27,500 bases of DNA from Anthoceros angustus (Eukaryota; Streptophyta; Anthocerotopsida; Anthocerotales; Anthocerotaceae): the NCBI GenBank assembly GCA_010909165.1, contig MU008232.1, forward strand, positions 1 to 27,500, given 5' to 3'. Below the pieces are notes generated by a model. The model was not told the origin of the DNA, ran no database searches, and was given only the letters and a program-made list of their open reading frames with translations. Positions within the stretch are counted from its first letter, which is position 1, and each line of letters opens with the position of its first letter. Positions 1 to 10,400 of this stretch are shown one piece after another. Made by a program: the position numbers and the translations under genes.

Positions 1-549
1 GCACGAGCGCGACGTGAGGGTGCTCGGCCGCCGCCTCGACGACGAGCGCGTTGATCAGGCCCGCGGCACGGTTCATCTCGCCGGTGCGCATGGCCGGAGC
101 AGCCAGACCAAAGGCGTTCCGAGCCGGCCCGCGTGCGCCATGAACGCTGCCACCGTGCCTTGTACTGCTCCTTCCAGCGGTCGGTCCCGAACAAGGCATT
201 CGCGCGGCCGTTCACGAAGAAGCTGCGGCCATCGTCATTGGCGCCAACCATGACAACCAAGGCGTCGACGCGTCCTTTCGCGGCGAGCGCATCGATCTGA
301 TGCGTAAGGTCGGAATCCGCGAAACCAACCGATCGGCGCGAGCCCCGCAGGACGAGGAAGCGCTTGTCCTGAAACAAGCTGCGGTAAAGGCCTTCCCACA
401 GGCCATCGCCCAGGAGTCGCCGACCGTGCCGATGACGTAGGCCCGCACGGCGGGTGCGGCGCCGCGCGCAAAGCCGCGGTCTGGGCGTGAGCCAATCCGC
501 CTGTCAGGCTCACGAACAGCGCAAGGACAACAGAGAGGAAAATACGCAT
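1..549 (-). pseudogene. Bacterial-type DUF459 / SGNH-fold hydrolase fragment, frameshifted
   Basis: Reads leftwards from a start at 549 and runs off the window edge. The first residues form a signal peptide (MRIFLSVVLALFVSLTGG, then AHA-Q), so the product would be exported. The SGNH family marks follow in a different frame: block I Gly-Asp-Ser at 413-421 and the VMVGAND block at about 234-248. A further stretch reads GTPLVWLGLPAMR, typical of DUF459 proteins of Bradyrhizobium- and Methylobacterium-like bacteria. At least three single-base shifts separate signal peptide, block I and the C-terminal part; one is a missing C just after GDSW. GC content and codon use differ clearly from the retrotransposon to the right. 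Family function is poorly known, probably periplasmic esterase-like. Either contamination or misassembly, or a decayed transferred fragment. Confidence 0.75.
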
Positions 550-739
550 CGCCAACGTCACGCGCCGCCACACCGGCCAGGGCTGTCTCTCGTACCATAC
601 CGAGAAAAAGAAATCTCGCGGCGCGATCTCACGAGAGGACTGCGATGTGTGTGTTTGCATCTCGCACGCCATGCGCGCGACAATCGCCGCAACCGCCGGC
701 AAGCTGCAGCAACGGGCCTTTGCCTGAAAGATAGGTAGG
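550..739. other. Bacterial-like upstream region and junction to copia element
   Basis: GC-rich sequence upstream of the hydrolase fragment. It has no gene of its own. It passes into AT-richer copia sequence at roughly 720-740; the exact junction cannot be set by eye. On the minus strand the copia RNase H frame ends just right of it, and no polypurine tract or LTR lies between the two. Confidence 0.5.
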
Positions 740-1250
740 TCATGTTGTAATGGGTGGCATAGAAAACACCCTGAGCCCAAGGGCAGCCATATGTTTGTAA
801 TGTTTCGTCTTGGGCAAGCCCTTAGTAAAGATGTCTGCCGTGTTATCCTCTGTACTAACATATTGCACTTTGACCATGCCCCTTTCAGCAACATCACGGA
901 CATAGTGATGATAGAGTTCAATATGTTTGGTTCTGGCGTGAAACCTAGGATTGGACACAAGGGCAATAGCGGACATGTTGTCGCAGTGGAGAGTAGTAGG
1001 GTCAACCTGAGGTAAGTGAACTGCATCTAAGAACCGCCTTTTCCCACTCTAATTTTTGCACGCTGTGGCCTGTACCGGCCTCGTTGAAGAGAGTGCCAAC
1101 GACATCGCTTTACAAGACCAATTGATAGCCCCGAGGCAAGAAGAAACACATATGCATGTATCAGAATCAAAGATCGGGACGCCCAACAAGATCTCAAGAA
1201 TGTCAGAGCAAGAACTCCCTCTGTCCACTGGATTCGTATTGCAGACCATA
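740..1250 (-). pseudogene. Copia A: RNase H domain, degraded
   Basis: C-terminal RNase H of the pol polyprotein, which would remove RNA from the RNA:DNA hybrid. Recognisable parts are the INWSCKAMS and ALSST segments at about 1050-1150, equal to the copia W-x-S-K-x-Q/ALSSTEAEY block, and the end ALVSNPRFHARTKHIELYHHYVR with DIFTKGLP at about 790-970. The Glu-Ala-Glu of the ALSSTEAEY block is lost through an indel. The frame ends in MPPITT and a stop near 740. No polypurine tract follows, so the element is cut just past its coding end. Confidence 0.85.
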
Positions 1251-2584
1251 ATGCAAGGTGCCCTTAAGATATCTGTAAATTCTCTTAACAGCAGACCAGT
1301 GGGCTTTTCCAGGGTTCTTCAAGAATTGGGAGACAACGCTGACCGAGTAGCTTATATCAGGCCGAGTCCAGTTGGCCAGAAAGATAAGGCATCCCACGGC
1401 CTCAGCATATGGGATAGGCGTCATGGCAAGCTCACTATCAGCATCCTGTGGAGACTGTGCCAAAGTAAGTTTTTCACCCACTGCTGAGGGTGTAGAAACT
1501 GGCCGGGCAGCGTCCATGTTGAATCTTTTAAGAATCTCTTTAAGATACTTGGTTTGATGAAGGACCATCGAATGACTTATCACGAATCAATGCCTGTGCA
1601 ATATTGAAGAGATCCCTGGTCTGTCATCTCGAATTCAGAGCGAAGAAGAGTTTTTACTTGGTCAAGGTGCTGCATACTGTCACTAAGGAGGATGGCATCA
1701 TCCACATAAAGGGCCAGAATCACAAAGGAGTCTCCAGAGATGAGGTAAAACACATTGGTATCTGCAGGAGACTGAACAAAACCATGTTGCTTGAGGAATT
1801 TCATGATCCGTTTAAACCATGCCCGAGGGCTTTGCTTGAGCCCGTAGATAGTTTTCAACAATTTGCACACCTTGTTTGGCCAGCGTTTGTCAACAAACCC
1901 TTCAGGCTGTTCCATAAAGAGAACCTCCTCCAATTCCCCATGGAGGAATGCTGTACAGACATCCATCTAATGGAGCTCAAGGTCGAACTCCGCAGCCATA
2001 GCAAGTAGTATACTATTGCATGGCGGCTTTACTACCGCGTAAATGTATCCCCATAATCGATACTGTATCCGCGAGAAGCCTCTAGCAACCAGACGTGATT
2101 TATAACGTGCAATCGTTCCATCTGCTTTTAACTTAGTCTTGAAGACCCATTTGCGGTGTGATCGATTTTGCGGCCTGTGGCAAGTCCGCCACCCTGTATG
2201 ATTTTTGATCAAAGAGTTATACTCTTCATCGATGGAAACTCGCCAGTGTTTGCCATCAGGTCCATTTAAAGCTTCAGAATAGCTTTGAGGATCTGTTCTG
2301 ACAATAGGAACATGCAGGTCAGCTACATGTACACCTGATCTGCGAAAATGAACCGATTGATAGGGTGGCTCAATCCAGTCCTCACGAGCCCTTCGTTCTC
2401 TTGTAGGGTATCGTGGAAGAGAATTAGCTGCTGGAATAGTTCCCTCTGGATCTACATCTCCCGGCGTGAGGGAGGTGCAAAGATCCTCCATGTAGGTAAC
2501 AGGGTCCATTTCAAGTGCTACAGAACCATTCTCTGAAAGTTCATCCTCTGCAGCATCGACGTGATCAGGTATGTCAGGTAGCAC
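1203..2584 (-). pseudogene. Copia A: reverse transcriptase (RVT_2) with N-terminal linker
   Basis: Copia reverse transcriptase in three frames. 1967-2584 holds an acidic linker, the SYSEALNGPDGKHW entry motif and the RT start (KWVFKTKLKADG, ARYKSRLVARGFSR). 1580-1966 holds MDVCTAFLHGELEE, the YGLKQSPRAWF block and the catalytic YVDD box at 1697-1708. 1203-1583 continues with YLKEILKRFNMDAARPVSTP and the connection region (TRPDISYSVSVVSQF). The catalytic Asp pair is intact, but breaks near 1580, 1966 and 2050 prevent one product. Loss of the usual GIDYxxTFSPV block near 2030-2060 marks decay or indels there. Confidence 0.92.
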
Positions 2585-3898
2585 ATCATAGGCAGCATCC
2601 TCTATAGGAACGTTGTCAATATCACCATCATAAACAGGTTGGATGGCTCCATGTGTAGGAGCATGTGCTCACCAAAGGCATCCAGTCGTAAATCGCCAGG
2701 CTCCATCCGACATGTGGTAGGTTGTTGGAAGAGAATGTTGATCAAGTTCAAAACCTAGGGAGCTGCTAGCAGAGAGTTCAGGACCGTCTAACTGTTCCAC
2801 ATGTGAAGTTGTCCTTGGGGTAAGTAATTCCTTGAAGGTGGCACTCCTAGACAGAACGATTTTGCGAACTTCAGGGTCATACAACTTGTAGGCCTTCGAC
2901 TCCTCTGAGTAGCCAAGAAAGATCATTGGCTTAGACCTGTTATCTAACTTGCCTCGCTTTGGTTCAGGGATATAGGCAAAAGCAAGTGATCCAAAAACCC
3001 TCAAGTGTAGGAGGCTAGGTTTACGATCCCACAAAGCCTCATATGGCGTTCTACCAGGAAGGGCGGAAGTTACAACTCAAGGCGGGCAGTATCTACTATC
3101 GCCCGCCCAAGAGGACGAAGTGCACTGTGATAGCATGTTGCGCACCATACCCATCAGTGTCTGATTTTTCCTTTCTGCCACACCGTTCTGTTGTTGGGTG
3201 TAGGGAATGGAAAGCTGACGAGTGATGCCATACAATTTTGAATGAAGTCATCAAACTTTCTCCTGAACTCGCCCATTTATGCAAGGGAAACACTTCACCT
3301 GCTTTGTCAGCACCATGAGAATCCATGTTGAGATGGTCTCAAAGACATCACTCTTCAGCGCCAGTGGGTATGTCCAAGTATAACGAGAATAGTCATCTGT
3401 CAGCGTCAGGTAATACTCTGCCCCTCCAAGTGATTTGACCGGCAGTTTACCGGCTATGTCTGCATGAATGAGCTCTAAAACTGCTTTTGCACGAGTTGCA
3501 TTCTTGTTTTTAAAAGGGAGCTCCTTTTTCTTTGATAAAATGCAGGAACTACATGCTACAAGGTGCTTAAAACAAGAAGGAAGACGCTCACGATAGCAGT
3601 TAGAATTAGACATCAAATCAAGCTTGGAACGGTTGACATGACCAAGACGGGCGTGCCACAGGTTGGCCTGTGCATTGAAAGCTGCTAGTAAGGCTCGAAC
3701 CTTTGACTTTGAGACTGTTACTAGCTGATACAGGTCGTTCACTAGAATGGCTTTTGCAATGTAGCTGCTTGGGTTAGACAGCAAGTAGACATAACAACGC
3801 TTGTCTTCAAACCTAAAGCCATATCTGTTACTCTGGACAATAGCACGTATTGACAATAGATTCTTACTCATGTCAGGTACAAAGAGGACATCATCTAG
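2585..3898 (-). pseudogene. Copia A: end of protease, GAG-pre-integrase and integrase
   Basis: 3251-3898 reads the end of protease (LDDVLFVPDMSKNLLSI), then the GAG-pre-integrase zinc module (WHARLGHVN ... CSSCILSKKK), then the integrase core start with HADIAGK for the first catalytic Asp and LTDDYSRYTWTYPL. The core continues in broken frames at 3030-3250, where the second Asp/Glu region (remains of the PYTPQQNGVAER-type block near 3180) is disrupted. 2669-3034 gives the integrase C-terminal part (WDRKPSLLHLRVFGSLAF, FLGYSEESKAYKLYDPE). 2585-2668 is linker without a clear frame. The protein would insert the cDNA copy into chromosomes; as written it cannot be made whole. Confidence 0.88.
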
Positions 3899-3910
3899 AT
3901 TCTAGATGAT
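3890..3910. repeat. Perfect palindrome at the left insertion junction
   Basis: Arms ATCATCTAGA (3890-3899) and TCTAGATGAT (3901-3910) flank one T. The left arm is copia protease coding sequence (LDDV); the right arm lies where the DNA transposon begins. It may be a rearranged insertion footprint, or chance extension of the TCTAGA site. Confidence 0.7.
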
Positions 3911-3950
3911 ATTTATACCGTCGGAATAAACAGGAAGCGGCTTTTTCAAT
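3911..3950 (+). repeat. Left terminal inverted repeat (imperfect)
   Basis: Begins ATTTATACCGTCGGAATAA and pairs with the right end through the shared CGGAATAA core and a GCGG downstream. Similarity is about 25 bp with gaps, so the exact ends are uncertain. Confidence 0.5.
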
Positions 3951-4428
3951 GAATAAACTGGTAACCGGCGGGAACATGGGAACAAAACGCCTGATCCTGC
4001 CATTTTCCACAAAAAATGGTTCAAAATTACGGTTGCTTTGTGTGCAGGAAGCCGGGATAATGTCATGACATAGGCTGGAAAAGGGATATACAACCTCGAT
4101 GGGCACACACATTTGCCTTGAAATAATGCCCATACATGACATTCTTGGTGGTGAAGAGGGCAGAGAGGCCTCTTGCTATTCATTCAAGACGTAAAGGGTA
4201 TATGATTTTGGAAAACCGTTTTAATGAGGGAGTAATAACTATTGGAGATGACAATGAAAATTCAACATGCGGTGCAAGTCCCTGTTTCCATCTTCCGAAA
4301 TCAAGACATGCAATTCGTTTCCATGCCTCGGTGTGTGTTTTGTACTGTCGAGTCTCACCTTCATGGATGGGTGCTATCAAAGAAAAACAATCGCAAGGGG
4401 AACAAAAGTCTCGGAAGAGTGAGGAGAT
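3951..4428. other. Left subterminal region of the DNA transposon, no recognised gene
   Basis: Contains short overlapping frames on both strands without a recognisable domain. A hairpin-like CCATTTT...AAAATGG sits near 3999-4020. A GRWK-containing minus frame near 4300 weakly resembles one near 5610 in the transposase gene. I see no convincing gene here. Confidence 0.4.
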
Positions 4429-5160
4429 TGACTTACCTTAGAGAGAACTTTTGGACGCATGGACTCGAGAAATTCCGCCCCTTCTGACAAACATCGAAAC
4501 ATATGGATATTGAACTGTGCAGGGAGGTATTGTCAATGGGCGCGGCATGCGGCGCCTCCATATCTATATCTTCTCTGAGACGGTGAAACAAGTGACTTAC
4601 CTTGGGCGAGAACTCGTGGGCGGGTCCCGAAATGCCGTCCCCTTCGACAAAGCGTTGTAACATATGCGGAGTGGGCGTATGGGGCGGTGTAAGCATGAGG
4701 CGCCTCCACTGTTACGCCCCTAACAAGTGACTTACCTTGGAAAGAACTAGGGACACATGGACCCGAAATGCCGTCCCATCGACAAGCGTTGAAACATGAG
4801 GAGCGAGCATGCGGGCTAGGGTATTGTCGGTGGAGCGCCCGGCATGCGGTGCCTCCACTATCTATATTTTCTACAAAGCGGTAGAAACAAGTGACTTACC
4901 TTGCAGAACTCGTGACGCATGGCCCCTGCCATCCCTTCGAAAACGTTAAACACATGAGGTGGTGTAGCGGGGGTGGAGGTGGAGGCGGCGCGGCGCCTCC
5001 CTGTTATACCCATAGAAACAAGTGACTAACCTTGGGCTAGGGAACACATGGACCCATGAAATGCCATCACATGTGACAAATGTTCAAACATATTAGGAGT
5101 GAATGCAGCTAGGGTATTGTCAATGATGGCGGATGCGGCCTCCACGGTGGAAGACAAGCG
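4429..5160 (-). repeat. Alternating 164/~133-bp tandem array with exon/splice-donor-like core
   Basis: The plus-strand motif TGACTTACCTT recurs at 4429, 4593, 4728, 4892 and (as TGACTAACCTT) 5023. Spacings are 164, 135, 164 and 131 bp, so two unit types alternate in a ~298-bp higher-order repeat. Each unit then reads about AGAACTCGTG-ACGCATGGACC-CGAAATGCCGTCC-TTCGACAAACGTT, followed by a GCATGC/GGCGCC-rich part. On the minus strand the recurring motif is CCAAG|GTAAGTCACTTG, a strong 5' splice-site match following a ~70-80-bp conserved segment. Long units also carry a GTATTGTC block whose complement ends in an AG acceptor-like CCCTAG. The array lies downstream of the minus-strand transposase gene. 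A decayed sixth unit trails off by about 5160. Confidence 0.8.
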
Positions 5161-5504
5161 GTAGACCACGTAAAAGCATGGACCCAGAACGCCTTCATTA
5201 CATAGCGGCGTAAAAGCGCGACCGGTGTTCAGCCAACCTATCTAGTAGCGGCCGAGTATGAAACTCGGAAGCCTACGCTAACTCTATCGTGAAAACAAAA
5301 CCCTAAAATCTCTAGTCTTGGGACCGAATTCCTTCGTCAACCAAAGGACATCCATCATCCACTTCATAGTCCACTATCTCGAATAGCCTTCTCAGCGTAA
5401 AGGTGCTTTCTTGCATTGAGGTTGAACCCATAATAGAGAATAATAGTCTTGCTGAATTTAGTAAATTTCTCTTTCCCACTCTCTTCCCATTTCGCGATCG
5501 TCGA
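5161..5504. other. Gene-free stretch between array and transposase gene
   Basis: No supported coding frame. It contains AAAACCCTAAAATCTC near 5298, which resembles the telo-box (AAACCCTA) of plant promoters and leaders, but nothing nearby shows it is used. Confidence 0.4.
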
Positions 5505-8050
5505 TTATCGGTCCTCTAACAAAGAACTCCTCAACATATTTCCCTTCAAAAGCATCGGTGCTCGATCTGTACCGTGGACCATAAGAAATGGTTCGCTGCA
5601 AGTCTCGCTTTCCACCTTCCCAATCCGAAAGCCCTTATGTGTATCTCCGAGCATGGAGTTGCAATGAACATGCCCTTCCTTATCTCTTTGACATCTCCAT
5701 TCATCCTTTCTATTTCTTGATGTTGTCGACTTGCATTCGTGAGCTCCCAAATACATATCCCGTTGAGGAACTTCTCTTAGTAATGCTTCATCAAGCACAA
5801 CCTCCTCCGGCACTTGAAGTGGCGGCATGGCCCTCCACCTCTTCTCTGTACCACCTCCACGGTTGTTTAAGCACTAGAGCAATATTGTTCTCCACAATAG
5901 TGGCAATTCCTTCTGTCGACCCAAACAACCTCCACCACACCCTCTCCGATGGCGTGATATACGTCGCAAGTTCGAAGCCATGTCATGCGCCGCCACACCG
6001 CACGGAAAGACCTCCATCTTGACCCTTTTTGTCTCTCGCCTTGCGGCATGAGGGAGTGGGGCGTCGGTGGTTGATGGAACAAATTTCAAAATTCCAACCA
6101 TCTTGATTCCCATTGAGGGATGTTGAGTCTTACTTGAATGGCGTAACTTGACCTCGGTCCGCCGTTCCTCTCTCGTGATTTTAAATTGATGTTGGAAGGA
6201 AAGATTATTCAAGTTCCGGCCTTGTATGCATATCCTCTCGTCCCTTCTTAATGGGCCATACATAAGACCGAAAATCGCCACCTCTGTTAACTTTAACCCG
6301 CGTTGGGGTGAAAGCTGTCAAAATCTCCAGTGTATCAATAGTAAACGCTTCTTTGTGCCTAAGAAGCTTGAGCAAGAAAACATTTGATCAACCTGATCAT
6401 GGGTATGACCAACCAATAGGAACCCAACCTTTATTTTAACGAACACCTGAAGGTCGATGAGCATATTTAGGTACGCGAATAGTAGCTGGTTCTTGTTCTC
6501 GCGGCAAGTATTATCCAGCTGGAGGTAAAGAACTTTAGGAAGCACCCCTTCGTAAGAAAATATGACATCCTGAATTATATGGATAGTGAGATTGGCGTCG
6601 TTGTGCAGATTAGCGTAGTGTAAATATGCCCTCGCCTTGAAAGTGTAATTATGTATCATACATCCCACCACATGAACATTAATAAGTGATGCCTCTGCCA
6701 ACTCTTTGGGATATCGGAGGAAATGAGGGAGCTCTGCTCTTCTTGGTCCATGCCATCGATAGCTGCATATACTTGTGGGCTGACTATAACTTTTGGACCG
6801 ATGTTTTTGCTTTGTCTCTCTCATTGCTTAGTCGCACCCTGTGTGATGCCAAAGCTCCTTCGTAAACCTCTGCAAAAATGGAGACGGGACGAGTATTATA
6901 TCAGACAGTATTGTTGCACAACCAGTCTACCTGTAACATGAACATGGGTGCAGTTAATCTACGCTGAGGCGCCGGCATGCTTCCCCCGGACCGACATGCG
7001 GAAAAGCTTTGGGGCACCTCCGCCCTCCCAGGCGCTCGAGGGGCCACCGGCCTGCTGCGCCCATGTGCATGTCTTGAAGGGTCTGGGCCCCGGACAATGG
7101 AAGCACTCTTGCCTACAGCAACCTATGTGAGTCTTGCACATTGGTATCTACATTGCCACACCTCTGCGACAAGCGCCAAACTGCGGTGGCCCACCTTTTA
7201 AGAATACATATGCATATACACTCACGACATATGTAAACGGTCATGCATCCTTCCGCAAAATGGTTCTTAGAAACTATGCACATCCCCAGGATATGAAGAA
7301 CAAACCTTGTGCCTCTGCGGAAGTGTTCCGGATGGTGCGCTTGATCCTTCACATAAAGAGCAAGTGGAAAACCTATTAGACTTTGGAATCCTAACCTTGG
7401 AAGTTGGTCCTCCGGTCGAGAAAATAGGGATCGACCCAGGCGCATACTAGACCGTGTCATATCCCGATCGGGCCCGGATCTCCAACTTTGAGAACGTGCG
7501 GTGGAACACATCAACGTTTGGCAGCCTTTCCGCCATCACTTGAAAAGCTATCCATCGAACCCGCTCCCGTGTGTAGATGGTTGTCGCGGATTCACTCTTG
7601 ACCCATCCACGGTGCATTGCATAACACCACGCTCTTCAACTCCTCGCCTCTCGAGATGCGATACTCTTGAAAAGCTTGCAAACAACACCGAATGCGTCGC
7701 CCCCATTATATGCGTGATGACCTTGTCCTTTCGGTGGCCTGTAAGTCCACGACCGGAAGAAATGTCTCTTGCTCGCCCTCCCATTCGCAAAAATAACGTT
7801 GCTCATGGAAATTGGCCTTAGACATTGGAGACGCATTGCTTGTTGCGGCATGGCTTAGAAGTCCGTGACGTCGGAGTCTTCTTCGACAAAGGAACTCCAC
7901 TTGCCCGCCTTCGAACCACGGATTGCATGTCCGTGGCGCCACAAATGTTTCTGGTTTGGGGTGGAATGACCGTGCGTCGGGCGGTCGCCTTCCCTGTCTC
8001 ACTAAAGGTGCATCGCCGAGGGTTCGAGAACACCCTCCTTTCCTCAATTG
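5505..8050 (-). pseudogene. DUF7869-family transposase-like gene, multi-exon and frameshifted
   Basis: Best part is 6318-6824: an Ile-Asp-Gly-Met-Asp-Gln segment at about 6749-6765 (next frame), PHFLRYPKEL, then LYLQLDNTCRENKNQLLFAYLNML (6450-6535) and FLLVGHTHDQVDQMFS (6374-6420). This D...LDN.xRENKN...GHTHxxVDQ pattern is the signature of the DUF7869 family, common in non-seed plants, algae, oomycetes and animals and thought to be transposase-derived; the Asp residues are candidate RNase H-fold catalytic sites (inference). 5874-6281 is the likely C-terminal part (FKITREERRTEVKLRHSS). Upstream, about 7440-7660 reads MHRGWVKSESATTIYTRERVRWI and then RFSTCSLCE, the family's N-terminal Cys block. 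GC-rich sequence at 6955-7112 with an acceptor-like TGTTACAG at about 6932 looks intronic. The start is not determined; several indels break every exon. Confidence 0.75.
6955..7112. repeat. GC-rich GCATGC block in the probable transposase intron
   Basis: Contains GCGCCGGCATGCTTCCCCCGG, GACATGCGG and CTCGAGGGGCC. Composition is sharply GC-rich against the surroundings and like the blocks at 4540-5000, 10240-10400 and 11800-12000. On the minus strand it lies upstream of an acceptor-like TTACAG, so I read it as intronic. Confidence 0.5.
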
Positions 8051-9128
8051 GAAACAAACCCCGACGGCCTTGGCGTGGGAACTATTCGGTTCTTCATGGC
8101 GCGGCCACTAGGACTCCGCTCCACGGTGAATACAAATTGATGTTCCTTGGTGTCGAGGAACACCCGAGGAATCCTTGGTGAGGTCTGGACCCGCCTCCAA
8201 CCTTCATGCAACGCGCCCGGCATTTGGTGACACATCGGGGAACTAGCCTCTTACAGTGTTGTTGGCATGCGTGAGGGCAGAACTACACGCGAAATTAACA
8301 CACGACCATCTACTACCCACAAGCCATTTGGAGATGCGGTGTGTTGTGCATCGCAGGACGGAGGATCGGACGCATTCAATCTTGCATTGCGTTTCCTTTT
8401 TCTTGTCGACTCTCGGTTGAAGCTGCGATGACAAGTCCTCCCTTCAACATGAAACGCCGAAGTTTAGCTGGGAGAAGAACATCAAGGGAACATTATTGCA
8501 TGGAGTGCATTGGATACAACAAAGATCGCTCACTTCAGCCCATGCGGTGAGTCTCTGTAACATTCCCGCGACGATGCCACTTCACGACACAAAGCAGTGT
8601 GTTCTCCTGCAGGAAAAGGGAAATATAACGTCAAGCCACCAACTTCAACGCACACGAAAGGCGCTGGCCGCTCAATGCACAAGTTCTAGACCTATAACGG
8701 CAAACAATCATTACGCCATCGTAATGGCGCCTCCGCCAAAACGACACCACCATTAAGAGGTGTAGTTAGGACATTATCCTAAAATGGAATTTATGTATTA
8801 TATGCGTTCGCGAATCCATGGAGGTTACGGTGAGAATCGGGCAAATGAAGGGAACCCTAACTTCTTGTCCGGGCGTATAAGGTCTTTTAAAACCATTTCC
8901 CCACGTCCACACGAAGCGGGCTTTACGTCCCTTCAACTTTGTGGTGTGCGGACTCCTGCGGGCGAGAAGAGGGAGTGATTCAACGCTTGCGGTGGATGCG
9001 CGTGGGCCTTTGAGGATCATCCCCACGCAAGGAGGTGTTCTTCTCCCCAATTGTTGCTTTCCACCTCAAAGTGAGAACTCTAATCGATGCAATTTGGTTG
9101 ATGCGTCCGCGTTCCTTGTGGCGAAATC
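8051..9128. other. Region between the two divergent transposon genes
   Basis: Several short frames on both strands, none with a recognisable motif. A 94-codon minus frame at 8766-9050 has few neighbours of support. The two genes point away from each other, so this ~1-kb stretch probably holds both promoters and 5' ends, and may hide exons. Confidence 0.4.
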
Positions 9129-10239
9129 ATGGCATCGGGAGGGCTCTCGAGCAAGAAGGACCTAGCGGCGCCTACGCTTGAACCACCTTAGATTGTGCGG
9201 CGAAGAAACCGAAGAAGGCGACTCGGGGAGGAAGTCGCGGATATGGCGGCAATGTCCGACAAGGATGGTGGCGCCAGGCGCAGCAACCGAGCATCGGGCG
9301 TGCAAGGATGTGGGTGGGGCGGAAGAAATCGAGCTCGGAATTCAGCAAAAGCCGGCCACGGAGGCGGGCAGCCACGAAAGACAAGGAGGCTTGAAGGGAA
9401 GAAGAAAGCAACCCGATCCTGTGCCTTCGCCATACAACTTGGAAGAAACTATGCTCATCGGGCGCGACTAACTCAATCGATGCATTAATTGTCTAGGGAA
9501 GGAGTGGTTTTGCAAGAGCGGCGTTGGATGATCTTGACCATATGGACAACAGGCATGGGTTCTGAGGTTTGGACCAGCTAAGCCAAAATCAGAGCAAGAG
9601 TTGGCTGGGTTGTATGGGCAAGTCTGGATTTAGCAGGAACGGGTCGAGATCCTCCTTACAACAAAGCCACACCTGGATGAAATTCGCCCTGCGGAGGAGT
9701 TCAAGGTTATCACCGTGGGCCTTGGGATGTTCAAGCTTAAGAAGTGTTCCCCGGATGTCTGCCTTCCGAGAGGCTAAGCAGAATCAACACGTATGGACGG
9801 GTTGGCTAACATTGCATTGTTGTGCTTGAACGTGCTTTTCATTTCTTGCATGTAGGCATGAGTTGGCTTATGGGTTTTGTGTGTCAGCAGTGGGAGGGCT
9901 TTCTATAAGCAAGCGTGTGCTTTTGTCACATCTATCGTGGACCACCGAGAGAAATGAGCATCGGCGAACCGGGGCAGCCCTCCCCAAAATCACGACGGAG
10001 GACCTCTCGGGCAGCTCGGAGGAAGAGGAGCTGGGCCCGAAGATGAGCATGATGGACCATTGCCCGACATCCTTGGACAATCCGAAGATGATGGAAGAAG
10101 CGGGATGACTTGGAAACCGAGGTTAGAGATGCATTAATAATGGATTATGACATGCCTCGACTCTATGCTTGTGCCCAGTCCCTTATAACCCGCCCACGGT
10201 GGCGGCATCTGCCGCGCCGACTCCATTCCAGGTGAGTCC

Positions 10240-10400
10240 GCCAACCTCGGCATGTATGGATGTGGCGGAGCAAGGAAGAGGAGGCGGCCGGCCTACGTGC
10301 GGTGTGGAGTCCTCCCAACCCCCATGCAGGCATGTTTATGGATGTGGCGGGGAGCAAGGAAGGGGCGGCGCATGCGGCACTCCTCCTCCCACAGCGCCAC
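10240..10400 (+). repeat. Duplicated GC-rich CATG...GATGTGGCGG block
   Basis: Two related copies: CATGTATGGATGTGGCGGAG-CAAGGAAGAGG at about 10251 and CATGTTTATGGATGTGGCGG-GGAGCAAGGAAGGGG at about 10330. They lie just after a CAG|GTGAGT donor-like site, so probably within an intron. Confidence 0.55.

Noticed and set aside
4180-5665. Short similarity between about 4270-4305 and 5597-5632 (TGCAAGTC...TTTCCA.CTTCC) and a GRWK peptide in both minus frames
   Set aside because: Only about 35 bp, surrounded by unlike sequence; too weak to call a duplicated exon.
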